A DNA stretch of 64,000 nt from Dyadobacter jejuensis (GTDB taxonomy: Bacteria; Bacteroidota; Bacteroidia; Cytophagales; Spirosomataceae): the NCBI RefSeq assembly GCF_003149085.1, contig NZ_QGDT01000003.1, positions 434,001-498,000 of the forward strand, written 5' to 3'. Both the position numbers and the translations under genes were made by a program. The notes beneath the pieces are model-generated. The model was not told the DNA's origin and searched no databases. It saw only the letters and a list, made by a program, of their open reading frames with translations. Shown piece by piece: positions 1 through 7,721 of this stretch (positions are counted from its first letter, which is position 1; the number at the start of each line of letters is the position of its first letter).

Positions 1-282
1 TTCAGAATTAAACAAGGGAGTGTTCCACAGATAATGTGCCTGAATAGAAAGTCCGGTGTTTTGATAGATCCCATCATCGCCCCGGTATTTCCTATTTTTG
101 GACAGAACCCCACCATAGGTCCCTATAGTAACATCTATCGCATGGATGTTATTAAAATATTTACGGATATTAATACCTGTAGGTTCTCCAGCTTTGAAGC
201 CCACAGCCCAGTTATCATTCTGCGCAAAGGCGGCAGTAAATCCCAATACGAAGAGTAATGAGCATACGATTTTTTTCATCAT
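1..282 (-). CDS. Outer-membrane beta-barrel-like protein, N-terminal part only
   Basis: The minus strand reads without a stop from two adjacent ATG codons (282 and 279) to the window edge, giving 94 residues of a truncated protein. It begins with a clear signal peptide (MMKK, a hydrophobic run, then AFAQ at about residues 18-21). After it comes alternating hydrophobic and polar sequence with G-x-K-A-G-E-P-T-G and I-R-K-Y-F, typical of small Bacteroidota outer-membrane barrel proteins. It lies 59 bp downstream of hisC on the same strand, so it may be read through from the his operon, but nothing links it to histidine. The C-terminus is outside the window. The exact family is not resolved. Confidence 0.7.
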   Translation of the reverse strand, partial: MMKKIVCSLLFVLGFTAAFAQNDNWAVGFKAGEPTGINIRKYFNNIHAIDVTIGTYGGVLSKNRKYRGDDGIYQNTGLSIQAHYLWNTPLFNSE

Positions 283-341
283 GATTTTCGTTGTGATATA
301 GTTTTCAGTTTTCGTGTATTCAAATTCTCCAATACGCCATA

Positions 342-1406
342 TTATGAAAATGACTCAAGGGCTTTTAACAAAGCTACATTTTCTTCTGCCGTACCCACCG
401 AGATACGCAAACATCCTTCACAAAGATATACTTTAGAACGATCGCGAACGATGATGGTGTTTTCTAGCAAATAAGTCATCACCGCCTTGGCATCCTCAAA
501 ACGTACCAACAGAAAATTAGCATCGGAAGGAAACACTTCTAAAACAAACGACAGTTTTTCCAACATCTTGCGCAATTCCTCCCTTTCTTTTAGAATTTCC
601 AAAACCATAGCCTCCTTGCGTTCCATGGTCGAAAGTCCCGAGAGCAAGGCTTTCTGGGCTGGCAAACTGATATTATAGGGGGGCTTAATTTTATTGAGGA
701 TCGTGATCAGCTCGGTACTTGCATAACACATCCCCACCCGTAAGCCGGCTAGGCCCCAAGCCTTAGAGAAAGTTTGTAAAACTACTAAATTAGGGAATTC
801 ATCCAAACGACTGATCCAACTCTCTTCGGTAGAAAAGTCGATGTAAGCTTCATCAACTACGACAAGCCCCGAAAACCTATTTAATAGCCCTTCAATGGCC
901 TGAGTAGAAATAGAATTTCCTGTTGGGTTATTCGGTGTACAAACCCATACAATTTTGGTTTCCGTTTGTATTTCACTGAATACCGCTTCCAGGTTCATTT
1001 GGAAATCGGCAGTTAAGGGCGCCTTGTCTACACTGACGTCGTGTATGGACGCACTTACTTCATACATCCCATAGGTGGGGGGCATGATCAGCACCCTATC
1101 TTTTCCAGGTTGGCAAGTAGCCCTTATCAGTAAATCGATCGGCTCGTCGCTGCCATTGCCCAAAAAGATACGGTCGTTGGTTACCCCTTTCATAGGACCA
1201 ATGATCGACTTAATGGCCGATTGGTACGGATCGGGATAGCGGTTATAATTCTGATCCGTAACCGATCCGATAGGATTCTCGTTCGCGTCCAAAAATATTC
1301 CTTCGCTTCCTGTATATTCGTCTCGAGCCGAAGAGTATGGGGCCAATTTCAAAATATGAGGCCTTAAAAGGGAGGTTAAATCAAAATTATTTTTCATTGT
1401 ACTCAT
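342..1406 (-). CDS. hisC: Histidinol-phosphate aminotransferase
   Basis: PLP-dependent enzyme that converts imidazole acetol phosphate and glutamate to histidinol phosphate in histidine synthesis (cytoplasm). The 354-residue length is normal for HisC. Fold-type I aminotransferase landmarks are visible: NPTG-type loop PNNPTG at 158-163, VDEAYIDF near 184-191, and the Schiff-base lysine K215 in TFSKAWGLAG, followed by LRVG with the substrate-binding arginine. Start: ATG at 1406 overlaps the end of hisD by 20 bp; a second ATG at 1397 is equally possible. It is the last his gene seen in this cluster; hisB does not follow it. Confidence 0.95.
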   Translation of the reverse strand: MSTMKNNFDLTSLLRPHILKLAPYSSARDEYTGSEGIFLDANENPIGSVTDQNYNRYPDPYQSAIKSIIGPMKGVTNDRIFLGNGSDEPIDLLIRATCQPGKDRVLIMPPTYGMYEVSASIHDVSVDKAPLTADFQMNLEAVFSEIQTETKIVWVCTPNNPTGNSISTQAIEGLLNRFSGLVVVDEAYIDFSTEESWISRLDEFPNLVVLQTFSKAWGLAGLRVGMCYASTELITILNKIKPPYNISLPAQKALLSGLSTMERKEAMVLEILKEREELRKMLEKLSFVLEVFPSDANFLLVRFEDAKAVMTYLLENTIIVRDRSKVYLCEGCLRISVGTAEENVALLKALESFS

Positions 1407-2670
1407 TCATTTGCTTTAACCGTACACTAACAGCACGTTTATGTGCCTGCAAAGATTCAGCCTCGGCCATTACTTCCACCAAAGGGCCTAGGTTCAACAA
1501 GCCTTGTTGTGAAATATGCTGGACCGTAATTTTTTTAACGAAGCTATCGACCGACACTCCGCTATACGCCCTAGCATACCCATTGGTAGGCAAGGTATGA
1601 TTGGTCCCAGAGGCATAGTCGCCACAGGATTCGGGAGTATAATTCCCCAGGAAAATAGATCCGGCATTGACGATACGCTCAGATACCTCCTCCGCGTTTT
1701 CAACGCACAGAATCAAATGTTCTGCTGCGTATTCATTCAACATGGCTATAGCCTCGTCGGCATGGGCAACTACAACCGCTGTACTATTATCAATAGAAAT
1801 AGAAGCCATGTCTTTTCTGGGTAGGGCTTCCAATTGCTCCATGAGGCACCTATTCACCGCTTCGACGAACGATACGCTAGTCGAAACCAGGAGTACCTGA
1901 CTATCTTTTCCATGTTCAGCTTGTGAAAGCAAATCGGATGCTACGAAATCGGGAACGGCCGTTTCGTCGGCATAAACTGCCACTTCTGACGGCCCAGCCG
2001 GCATGTCTATGGCCATTCCTTCCTTGCTAACAAGCATTTTGGCAGCCATCACATACTGGTTGCCAGGGCCAAATATTTTATATACCTGCGGCACCGACTC
2101 CGTACCGTAGGCCATGGCGGCTATGGCTTGAGCCCCACCTATGCGATAGGCACGGGTGACGCCTACCAATTTGGCAGCATATAAAATAGCAGGATGAGCA
2201 GATGGCGTGCACAAGACGATTTCCTTACTACCCGCTATTTGTGCTGGAATTCCCAGCATCAGAACCGTACTAAATAAAGGAGCGGTACCTCCTGGAATGT
2301 ATATACCTACTTTCTCTATTCCCACGCTGCGTCGCCAACAGGTAACCCCCGGCATGGTTTCCACCTTTTCGGGAGCTGTAAGCTGCTGTTGATGAAATAG
2401 ATAAATATTCCGATAGGCCTGGCCTATGGCTTCTTTTAGGGCCTCGTCCAATTGCCCTTCGGCATCGTCGATTTCCTTGTTCGAAAACGCCAAATCGCCC
2501 AAAGTAACCCCATCGAACCGCTCGGCCAATCGCCTTATCCCTTCATCACCATGCTTCTGTACCTCCTCTAAGATTGGGCTTACACTCGCTTCAATTTCCT
2601 TAAAATTTAGTACGGGTCGGGTAAGTAATCCCGGCCAGTCTTCTCTTTTGGGGTATTTTATTATCTTCAT
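1387..2670 (-). CDS. hisD: Histidinol dehydrogenase
   Basis: Zinc- and NAD-dependent enzyme for the last two oxidations of histidine synthesis, histidinol to histidinal to histidine. At 427 residues it has the usual family length. Visible signatures include IPGGTAPLFSTVLM near 125-138, GPGNQYV near 201-207, the IDMPAGPSE stretch near 221-229, SQAEHG with the metal-binding Gln250 and His253, the EYAAEHL catalytic Glu-His pair, and GTNHTLPT in the C-terminal third. It sits 39 bp downstream of hisG and overlaps hisC by 20 bp, which points to one transcript and translational coupling. Confidence 0.96.
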   Translation of the reverse strand: MKIIKYPKREDWPGLLTRPVLNFKEIEASVSPILEEVQKHGDEGIRRLAERFDGVTLGDLAFSNKEIDDAEGQLDEALKEAIGQAYRNIYLFHQQQLTAPEKVETMPGVTCWRRSVGIEKVGIYIPGGTAPLFSTVLMLGIPAQIAGSKEIVLCTPSAHPAILYAAKLVGVTRAYRIGGAQAIAAMAYGTESVPQVYKIFGPGNQYVMAAKMLVSKEGMAIDMPAGPSEVAVYADETAVPDFVASDLLSQAEHGKDSQVLLVSTSVSFVEAVNRCLMEQLEALPRKDMASISIDNSTAVVVAHADEAIAMLNEYAAEHLILCVENAEEVSERIVNAGSIFLGNYTPESCGDYASGTNHTLPTNGYARAYSGVSVDSFVKKITVQHISQQGLLNLGPLVEVMAEAESLQAHKRAVSVRLKQMNEYNEK

Positions 2671-2709
2671 ATGATTTGAACTACTATCTTGTAGTCTTCA
2701 GATACCGAA

Positions 2710-3570
2710 CTATAAAATCATTTTCTCGATGGGTATTACCAAAATACCTTCAGCTCCTGCTTGTCTTATTTTTTCAATATTTTCCCAAAAGTCATTTTCA
2801 TTGATTACTGAATGCAGGGAAGACCAACCGGCTTGCGCCAAGGGCAGTACCGTTGGAGACCGCATTCCAGGAAGGAATTTTATAATATTATCGACGGACT
2901 CGTTAGGACAATTCAGCAAGATATATTTGTTGTTTTTCGCTTCTTGTACCGATTGAATTCTAAACAGCAGCTGATCGAGCAAAGCCTGTTGCGGAGCAGG
3001 AAGGTTTTTATTAGCAATCATAACGGCCTCAGACCTAAAGATGGTTTCCACCTCTTTCAGCCCGTTGCTCAATAGCGTGCTTCCTGAACTTACAATATCG
3101 CAAACGGCATCGGCCAACCCTATACTCGGAGCGATCTCTACCGAACCACTTATTTCGTGAATATTGGCTTGGACCTGGTGGGCTTTCAAATATTCGCCTA
3201 ACAACCGTGGATAGGTCGTAGCGATACTCTTGCCATCCAAATCCTGCACGCCCTCATAGTTCTGCTCCCGCAATATGCCTATAGATAAGCGGCATTTAGA
3301 AAAACCGAGCTTATGAACGGTATTAACATTTTTATTCGTTTCTTCAGAAACGTTTTGACCTACAATACCTAGATGCGCCACACCATCTTCCACATATCCA
3401 GGGATATCGTCGTCTCTTAGGAATAATATTTCGGCAGGGAAATTGGTGGCCGCCGTCTTAAGCTTCCCGCCTCCGTTATCAAAACGGATACCACATTCTT
3501 TGATGAGCTTTAAGGAGTCTTCGCTCAGTCTACCCGATTTCTGAATCGCAATTCTTATTGTATCAATCAT
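2710..3570 (-). CDS. hisG: ATP phosphoribosyltransferase, long form
   Basis: Catalyses the first committed step of histidine synthesis, ATP plus PRPP to phosphoribosyl-ATP. At 286 residues it is the long form, which carries a C-terminal regulatory ACT-like domain (from about residue 215, NKYILLNCPN to the end) and does not need HisZ. The N-terminal catalytic part has IRIAIQKSGRL at the start and the PRPP-binding-like stretch EIAPSIGLADAVCDIVSSGSTL near 150. By analogy with the family it should be feedback-inhibited by histidine. First his gene of the cluster, 82 bp downstream of hisS on the same strand. Confidence 0.95.
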   Translation of the reverse strand: MIDTIRIAIQKSGRLSEDSLKLIKECGIRFDNGGGKLKTAATNFPAEILFLRDDDIPGYVEDGVAHLGIVGQNVSEETNKNVNTVHKLGFSKCRLSIGILREQNYEGVQDLDGKSIATTYPRLLGEYLKAHQVQANIHEISGSVEIAPSIGLADAVCDIVSSGSTLLSNGLKEVETIFRSEAVMIANKNLPAPQQALLDQLLFRIQSVQEAKNNKYILLNCPNESVDNIIKFLPGMRSPTVLPLAQAGWSSLHSVINENDFWENIEKIRQAGAEGILVIPIEKMIL

Positions 3571-3652
3571 TTGTAATGGGCCTGTTTTCCTAAGAAATTA
3601 CAAGCAGTTTGAATTATAATATCAGCAAAATACCATGTTTTAAGGGACCATT

Positions 3653-5014
3653 CTAGTGGGCCAAAGCGGCAATAATGCCCGCTATGTCCAACTTCTGTTG
3701 ATCGCCCGTCTGCATATGCTTCAAAGTTAACAAGCCAGATTGGATTTCTTCCGATCCAATGAGAACAACATATGGAATTTGTTTTCTATCTGCATAGTCT
3801 AGCTGCTTTTTTAGCTTTACCGAGTCCGGATAGATTTCAGTGTTAATCCCAGCATTCCTCAATTTTGCGAGTAGGCCTACGCCATATTCAAATGCCTGAC
3901 GATCAAAATTGGTCAGCATTAACTGCGTGGTAGCCTGCGCACTATCGGGAAACAAGCCTAGCTCTTCCATCACGTCATAGATGCGATCAACCCCCAAAGA
4001 AATACCCACTCCAGAGATTCCCGGGACTCCGAAAGTACCCGTCAGATTATCATAGCGCCCTCCGCCAGAAATACTACCGATTTGAACTCCATTGGCTTTC
4101 ACTTCAAAAATAGCTCCGGTATAGTAGGACAGCCCTCGCGCCAACGTTACATCGAACTGTATTTTGGGATTAGGGATACCGGCGATGTTCACCAATTTCC
4201 ATACCTCTTCCAGTTCTGCTATTCCTTGCATGGCCACCTCCGAGGAGCTTAACCAGGATTTTAGATCGGCAAACGGATTTTGTGAATGTGCCAGTTCGAA
4301 TATCGGTTCAAGAAGCGTCAGGCTATCTTGGTGAAAGCCTTTCTGGAGAAGCTCCTCTTTCACCTTTTCTTTGCCTATTTTATCTAACTTATCGATAGCC
4401 ACACATAAAGGCCCCTCCTGGCCACTAGCACCTATCATGGTGGCTATCCCGGTGAGTACCTTTCGGTTATTGATTTTTACAGTAAAATCTTGAATCCCTA
4501 ATTCTGGCAAAATAGCATGTAATAGGCCTACTATTTCAGCCTCGCACAAAAGCGAGTCGGTACCCACCACATCGGCATCGCACTGATAGAACTCTCTATA
4601 TCGGCCTCTTTGGGGGCGATCGGCCCGCCACACGGGCTGAATCTGATACCGCTTAAAGGGCATCACCAAGGTCCCCCTATTCATGACCACATACCTGGCG
4701 AAAGGGACCGTCAGATCGTAACGTAACCCCTTTTCGGAGATCTTTTGAGTTAAAGGCTTATAAGGCCCAAGCCAATCTTGCTCATTGGTTTTGGATTTAA
4801 AGTCACCAGAATTAAGTATTTTAAAGAGCAACTGGTCCCCCTCTTCTCCGTATTTCCCCATGAGGACCGACAGGTTTTCGAACGCTGGCGTCTCTAAGGG
4901 CAGAAAACCATAACGCTGAAAAGAACGCCGGATGGTGTCAAAAATAAAATTACGCCTGACCATTTGTTCTGGGCCAAAGTCGCGGGTACCTCTTGCTAGA
5001 GATGGTTTACTCAT
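3653..5014 (-). CDS. hisS: Histidyl-tRNA synthetase
   Basis: Class II aminoacyl-tRNA synthetase that charges tRNA-His. I chose the ATG at 5014 (MSKPSLARGTRDFGPEQ), giving 453 residues, because family members start just before the conserved ARGTRDF; an in-frame upstream ATG at 5059 would add 15 unconserved residues. Motif 2 is seen as RADRPQRGRYREFYQCDADVVG, the histidine A loop as ARGLSYYTGAIFEV, and motif 3 as GISGVGISLGVDRI; the C-terminal anticodon-binding domain follows. It heads the minus-strand block hisS-hisG-hisD-hisC, an arrangement that puts histidine charging beside histidine synthesis. Confidence 0.95.
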   Translation of the reverse strand: MSKPSLARGTRDFGPEQMVRRNFIFDTIRRSFQRYGFLPLETPAFENLSVLMGKYGEEGDQLLFKILNSGDFKSKTNEQDWLGPYKPLTQKISEKGLRYDLTVPFARYVVMNRGTLVMPFKRYQIQPVWRADRPQRGRYREFYQCDADVVGTDSLLCEAEIVGLLHAILPELGIQDFTVKINNRKVLTGIATMIGASGQEGPLCVAIDKLDKIGKEKVKEELLQKGFHQDSLTLLEPIFELAHSQNPFADLKSWLSSSEVAMQGIAELEEVWKLVNIAGIPNPKIQFDVTLARGLSYYTGAIFEVKANGVQIGSISGGGRYDNLTGTFGVPGISGVGISLGVDRIYDVMEELGLFPDSAQATTQLMLTNFDRQAFEYGVGLLAKLRNAGINTEIYPDSVKLKKQLDYADRKQIPYVVLIGSEEIQSGLLTLKHMQTGDQQKLDIAGIIAALAH

Positions 5015-5151
5015 TGTTATAATAATTGATTTCTGGCCAATCAAATCGTTTCTAATCACAAAGACCTATAAAACAAACCTTTACAAAAAACGGTGTCATT
5101 GTCAGCCATAAATTGGTACACAAAAACAGGGCCCAAAATGGGCTCAAACCG

Positions 5152-5159
5152 CAAAGTTA
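5152..5159 (-). promoter_or_regulatory. hisS: Candidate -7 element for hisS
   Basis: The minus strand reads TAACTTTG followed by CGG, matching the Bacteroidota -7 consensus TAnnTTTG. No TTTG lies at the ideal 17-23 bp distance; the nearest TTG is 28 bp upstream. If used, it gives a leader of roughly 130 nt before the hisS ATG, containing a short GCCC/GGGC hairpin. Confidence 0.4.
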
Positions 5160-5214
5160 GGGCTGCTTCGGTAATAATTATACCCTACAACTACTTTATT
5201 TATGAAGAATTTCT

Positions 5215-5222
5215 TAATTTTG
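5215..5222 (+). promoter_or_regulatory. Candidate -7 element of the 50-residue gene
   Basis: TAATTTTG fits TAnnTTTG exactly and lies 28 bp before the ATG at 5251. The surrounding 12-mer CTTAATTTTGCG (5213-5224) recurs exactly at 49355-49366, ahead of rpmI. The -33 element is weak (TTTA at 5195-5198, 16 bp away). Confidence 0.5.
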
Positions 5223-5250
5223 CGGCTCTTTCACAAAACAATTAATAAAA

Positions 5251-5403
5251 ATGGCAGTTACGGAATTAAAACGTAAAGGACGTAGAAATAAAGCAGTGGC
5301 AAATAATCGTACTGCAACAATCAAAAACCTTTTGCGTAAACCTGAGGTTAGAAATGTAGATGTTGAAGCTATTAAGGCGCAATTCGAAGCAAACAAAAAA
5401 TAA
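5251..5403 (+). CDS. Small basic 50-residue conserved-type protein
   Basis: ATG at 5251 to TAA at 5401-5403 gives 50 residues, rich in Lys, Arg and Asn (MAVTELKRKGRRNKAV at the N-terminus, EAIKAQFEANKK at the C-terminus), with no membrane segment. The strongly basic first half and amphipathic second half resemble a small RNA- or ribosome-binding protein. A perfect TAATTTTG -7 element precedes it, with the same 12-mer as the rpmI promoter, and a terminator-like hairpin follows. It stands alone, divergent from hisS. I do not recognise a named family with certainty. A link to the Bacteroidota-specific ribosomal protein bL38 is only a hypothesis. Confidence 0.7.
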   Translation: MAVTELKRKGRRNKAVANNRTATIKNLLRKPEVRNVDVEAIKAQFEANKK

Positions 5404-5432
5404 CCATCGCAACACGATATTTTATCGGAAAG

Positions 5433-5466
5433 AAGTCCCTGTCAATCAGTTTTGGTAGGGCTTTTT
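5433..5466 (+). terminator. Terminator-like hairpin after the 50-residue gene
   Basis: AAGTCCCT (5433-5440) pairs with AGGGCTT (5457-5463), with one bulged T, and is followed by TTT. It sits 30 bp after the stop codon and overlaps the end of the convergent minus-strand gene. Confidence 0.4.
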
Positions 5467-5825
5467 GCTTTGTGTCCGCCCTTTGATTTTCGAGGATTCT
5501 GTGGCTTTCTCGCATTCAGCTTTAACTCTGACTGACGAATGCTTCTCCGGGTTTCTCGACGGACATCCGACAAAATGCGAAAGCGTAGTGCCATGCCTAA
5601 CCCGATAAGACCTATGTTGATCAGGGCCATGCTATAAATACCAAGGAGGAACCAAACTTGAAAGTCGACCCCGATACGTCGCTGATTGGCCGCCTCAGTC
5701 AGCACCGCCAATCCTATACTCAATAGGAACAAGCCAATGGGGGTCAGGATTATAGATTTGGTTTTTGCGGACATACGCTTTATCAATTTTTTCCCTGGTG
5801 GTTTTGGATCTATTGCTGGAATCAT
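5442..5825 (-). CDS. Small two-helix membrane protein of unknown function
   Basis: 127 residues from ATG 5825; an ATG at 5774 (MSAKTKSIILTP) is an equally reasonable start and would remove a Pro/Lys-rich 17-residue extension. Two hydrophobic segments are visible, near residues 25-46 (IILTPIGLFLLSIGLAVLTE) and near 56-80 (VWFLLGIYSMALINIGLIGL). A long positively charged C-terminal tail follows (RRETRRSIRQSE, then a Lys/Pro-rich end), expected to lie in the cytoplasm. No catalytic motif. It converges with the 50-residue gene and diverges from the methyltransferase at 5877. I do not recognise the family. Confidence 0.65.
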   Translation of the reverse strand: MIPAIDPKPPGKKLIKRMSAKTKSIILTPIGLFLLSIGLAVLTEAANQRRIGVDFQVWFLLGIYSMALINIGLIGLGMALRFRILSDVRRETRRSIRQSELKLNARKPQNPRKSKGGHKAKSPTKTD

Positions 5826-5876
5826 GTAAAAAAATTTGTATACTAAATTTAATAAATAATTTAATTAATTGGCTGC

Positions 5877-6650
5877 ATGAAGGCTATATTTAGTTTTGTT
5901 TTACGTTATATACCCAGACCATATTTACAGCTTGTTGGCCACTGGGCCGCACGAATATTAAGCATTTTTTACATAGGAAACAAGGTAGAATGTCCCGTAT
6001 GCAACCATACTTACAAAAAGTTTTTGCCCTACGGCCGTAATACCTCCAGTCGCGAAAATGCCCTGTGCCCCAACTGCTTGTCTCTAGAGCGGCATCGTCT
6101 GATGGCCCTTTACCTGCGTCGTAAAACTAACTTTTACACGGCTCCACATAAGGTGTTGCATGTAGCTCCAGAATATTGCTTTATCGATCGCTTCGACACG
6201 ATGACCAATTTGGAATATATCACTGCTGATATTGAATCCCCATTAGCGAAGGTTAAAATGGACATCCATGATATTCCCTTTCCAGACAATAGTTTCGATG
6301 TGGCATTTTGTAATCATGTCATGGAACACGTAGAAGACTATCATAGGGCTATGAGTGAATTGTACCGGGTGCTTAAGCCTGGCGGGTTTGCCTTAATACA
6401 ATCTCCCCAGGACATGAAATATACCGTTACTTTCGAAGACCCGACCATCACCGATCCTAAAGAAAGAGAAAGGGTCTTCCTTCAGAATGACCATTTACGA
6501 CTGTTTGGGCAAAATTACGGAGAAGAACTTCAAAAAGCAGGGTTTGCCGTCACTGAAGACCATTTTGTTCAAAAAGAACTTTCTAAACAAGAAGTTCAGC
6601 GTTTTGCTTTACCAGGTGAGGAGATCGTCTACTTTTGTCAAAAAAAATAA
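5877..6650 (+). CDS. SAM-dependent methyltransferase with an N-terminal zinc ribbon
   Basis: 257 residues. Cysteine pairs C39-P-V-C42 and C64-P-N-C67 form a likely zinc ribbon. The class I methyltransferase core follows: VLHVAPEY (motif I region), ITADIE as the acidic motif II strand, then FPDNSFDVAFCNHVMEHVED and LYRVLKPGG, the usual methyltransferase-11 signatures. The N-terminal 35 residues are hydrophobic and basic and may associate with the membrane. The substrate cannot be told from sequence. It converges on a glycosyltransferase gene across a shared hairpin, so a role in modifying a glycan or lipid is possible but unproven. Confidence 0.8.
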   Translation: MKAIFSFVLRYIPRPYLQLVGHWAARILSIFYIGNKVECPVCNHTYKKFLPYGRNTSSRENALCPNCLSLERHRLMALYLRRKTNFYTAPHKVLHVAPEYCFIDRFDTMTNLEYITADIESPLAKVKMDIHDIPFPDNSFDVAFCNHVMEHVEDYHRAMSELYRVLKPGGFALIQSPQDMKYTVTFEDPTITDPKERERVFLQNDHLRLFGQNYGEELQKAGFAVTEDHFVQKELSKQEVQRFALPGEEIVYFCQKK

Positions 6651-6658
6651 CAGCGTTA

Positions 6659-6691
6659 AATATCCTTCTTCGTACAGTTAAGAAGGATATT
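6659..6691. terminator. Bidirectional hairpin between methyltransferase and glycosyltransferase genes
   Basis: AATATCCTTCTT (6659-6670) and AAGAAGGATATT (6680-6691) form a perfect 12-bp stem with a 9-nt loop. It overlaps the last codons of the convergent glycosyltransferase gene. T-rich flanks are short. Confidence 0.55.
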
Positions 6692-7721
6692 CTACGGTAG
6701 CTCCAGTTTCGCGGTGGGCCTTATTCTCCCAAAGCCGAGTCCAGCCTTCCGACATAAACCCTAAGCCATATCCCGTAAGCTGTACTACGGCGGCCACTAC
6801 ACCAAGCCTAGCGACCTTCCATGACCCGCTCCTACGAAGCGCATCCGTAAAAACGAGTAAAAAGTAAGCAGCATAACCGACCAACCCAAGGAGAAATAAA
6901 GAGCTGGAAAACCATAACAAAAATGGAAGACTCCCCAATCCTAGGGTGAAAATCATAGGAAAGGTATGTACCAACTTCAGCTCTTGAGGATAATAGCGAC
7001 CTATATTGATACGCGCGCGACCAAAAAAATGCAGCTGCCTAAAAAAAGCTTTGAATTGCGTACGGCGTTTATGGTATATAAAAGCTTCTGGAATGAGCGT
7101 CGACTTAAAGCCCATAGCCAAAGCCCTAATACTAAAGATGATGTCCTCCCCCATTCTGCTGGTTTGAAATCCACCGGTTTTTAACCAAACTTCCCTCGAA
7201 AGCCCCATATTAAAACTACGGGGATGGAAGACCCCGCCCATATTATTTTTTTTACCACGAATTCCTCCCGTAGTATACAAGGAAGTCATCGAATAACTGA
7301 TGGCCTTCTGAATGGCCGAAAATGAAGGGTGATCTGTATCGGGACCTCCGTACATATCAATCCCTTCATTTTTAATACGTCGATCGACTATGGCCATATA
7401 GGTTGGCTCTACCAGAGCATCGGAATCGAATAAAATAAAAAAATGGCCCTTGGCCCGCTCGAAACCATGATTTCTGGCAAAACCCTGCCCCCCGTTCTCC
7501 TTGTAATAATAGGAGATATTTAACCTGTCGCTAAACGACTCGACCACCTGGTCTGCATTTATGGCAGAACCATCTTCCACGACTACTATTTCAAAATCGT
7601 GAAAGGTCTGCACGGTTAGGCAAGTCAACAATTCCCTTAATTCATCGGGCCGGTTGTAGACGGGAATAATAATCGAGTAAGCAGGTACGGGTTTGTCAGC
7701 CATAACAAGTGAACTAGGCAT
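6678..7721 (-). CDS. Family 2 glycosyltransferase
   Basis: 347 residues. The N-terminal GT-A domain begins YSIIIPVYNRPDEL and has IVVVEDGS, QGFARNHGFERAKG, and the metal-binding DSD in ILFDSDALV. Downstream lie GMYGGPDTDHP-like and FNMGLSREVWLKTGGFQ segments and ED in RMGEDIIFSIRAL. The last 100 residues hold two or three hydrophobic segments, so the enzyme is probably membrane anchored. ATG 7721 overlaps the hemL stop by 8 bp (ATGCCTAG), indicating translational coupling; ATG 7703 is an alternative start. Donor and acceptor are unknown. The pairing with a tetrapyrrole enzyme gives no functional clue. Confidence 0.88.
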   Translation of the reverse strand: MPSSLVMADKPVPAYSIIIPVYNRPDELRELLTCLTVQTFHDFEIVVVEDGSAINADQVVESFSDRLNISYYYKENGGQGFARNHGFERAKGHFFILFDSDALVEPTYMAIVDRRIKNEGIDMYGGPDTDHPSFSAIQKAISYSMTSLYTTGGIRGKKNNMGGVFHPRSFNMGLSREVWLKTGGFQTSRMGEDIIFSIRALAMGFKSTLIPEAFIYHKRRTQFKAFFRQLHFFGRARINIGRYYPQELKLVHTFPMIFTLGLGSLPFLLWFSSSLFLLGLVGYAAYFLLVFTDALRRSGSWKVARLGVVAAVVQLTGYGLGFMSEGWTRLWENKAHRETGATVEYPS

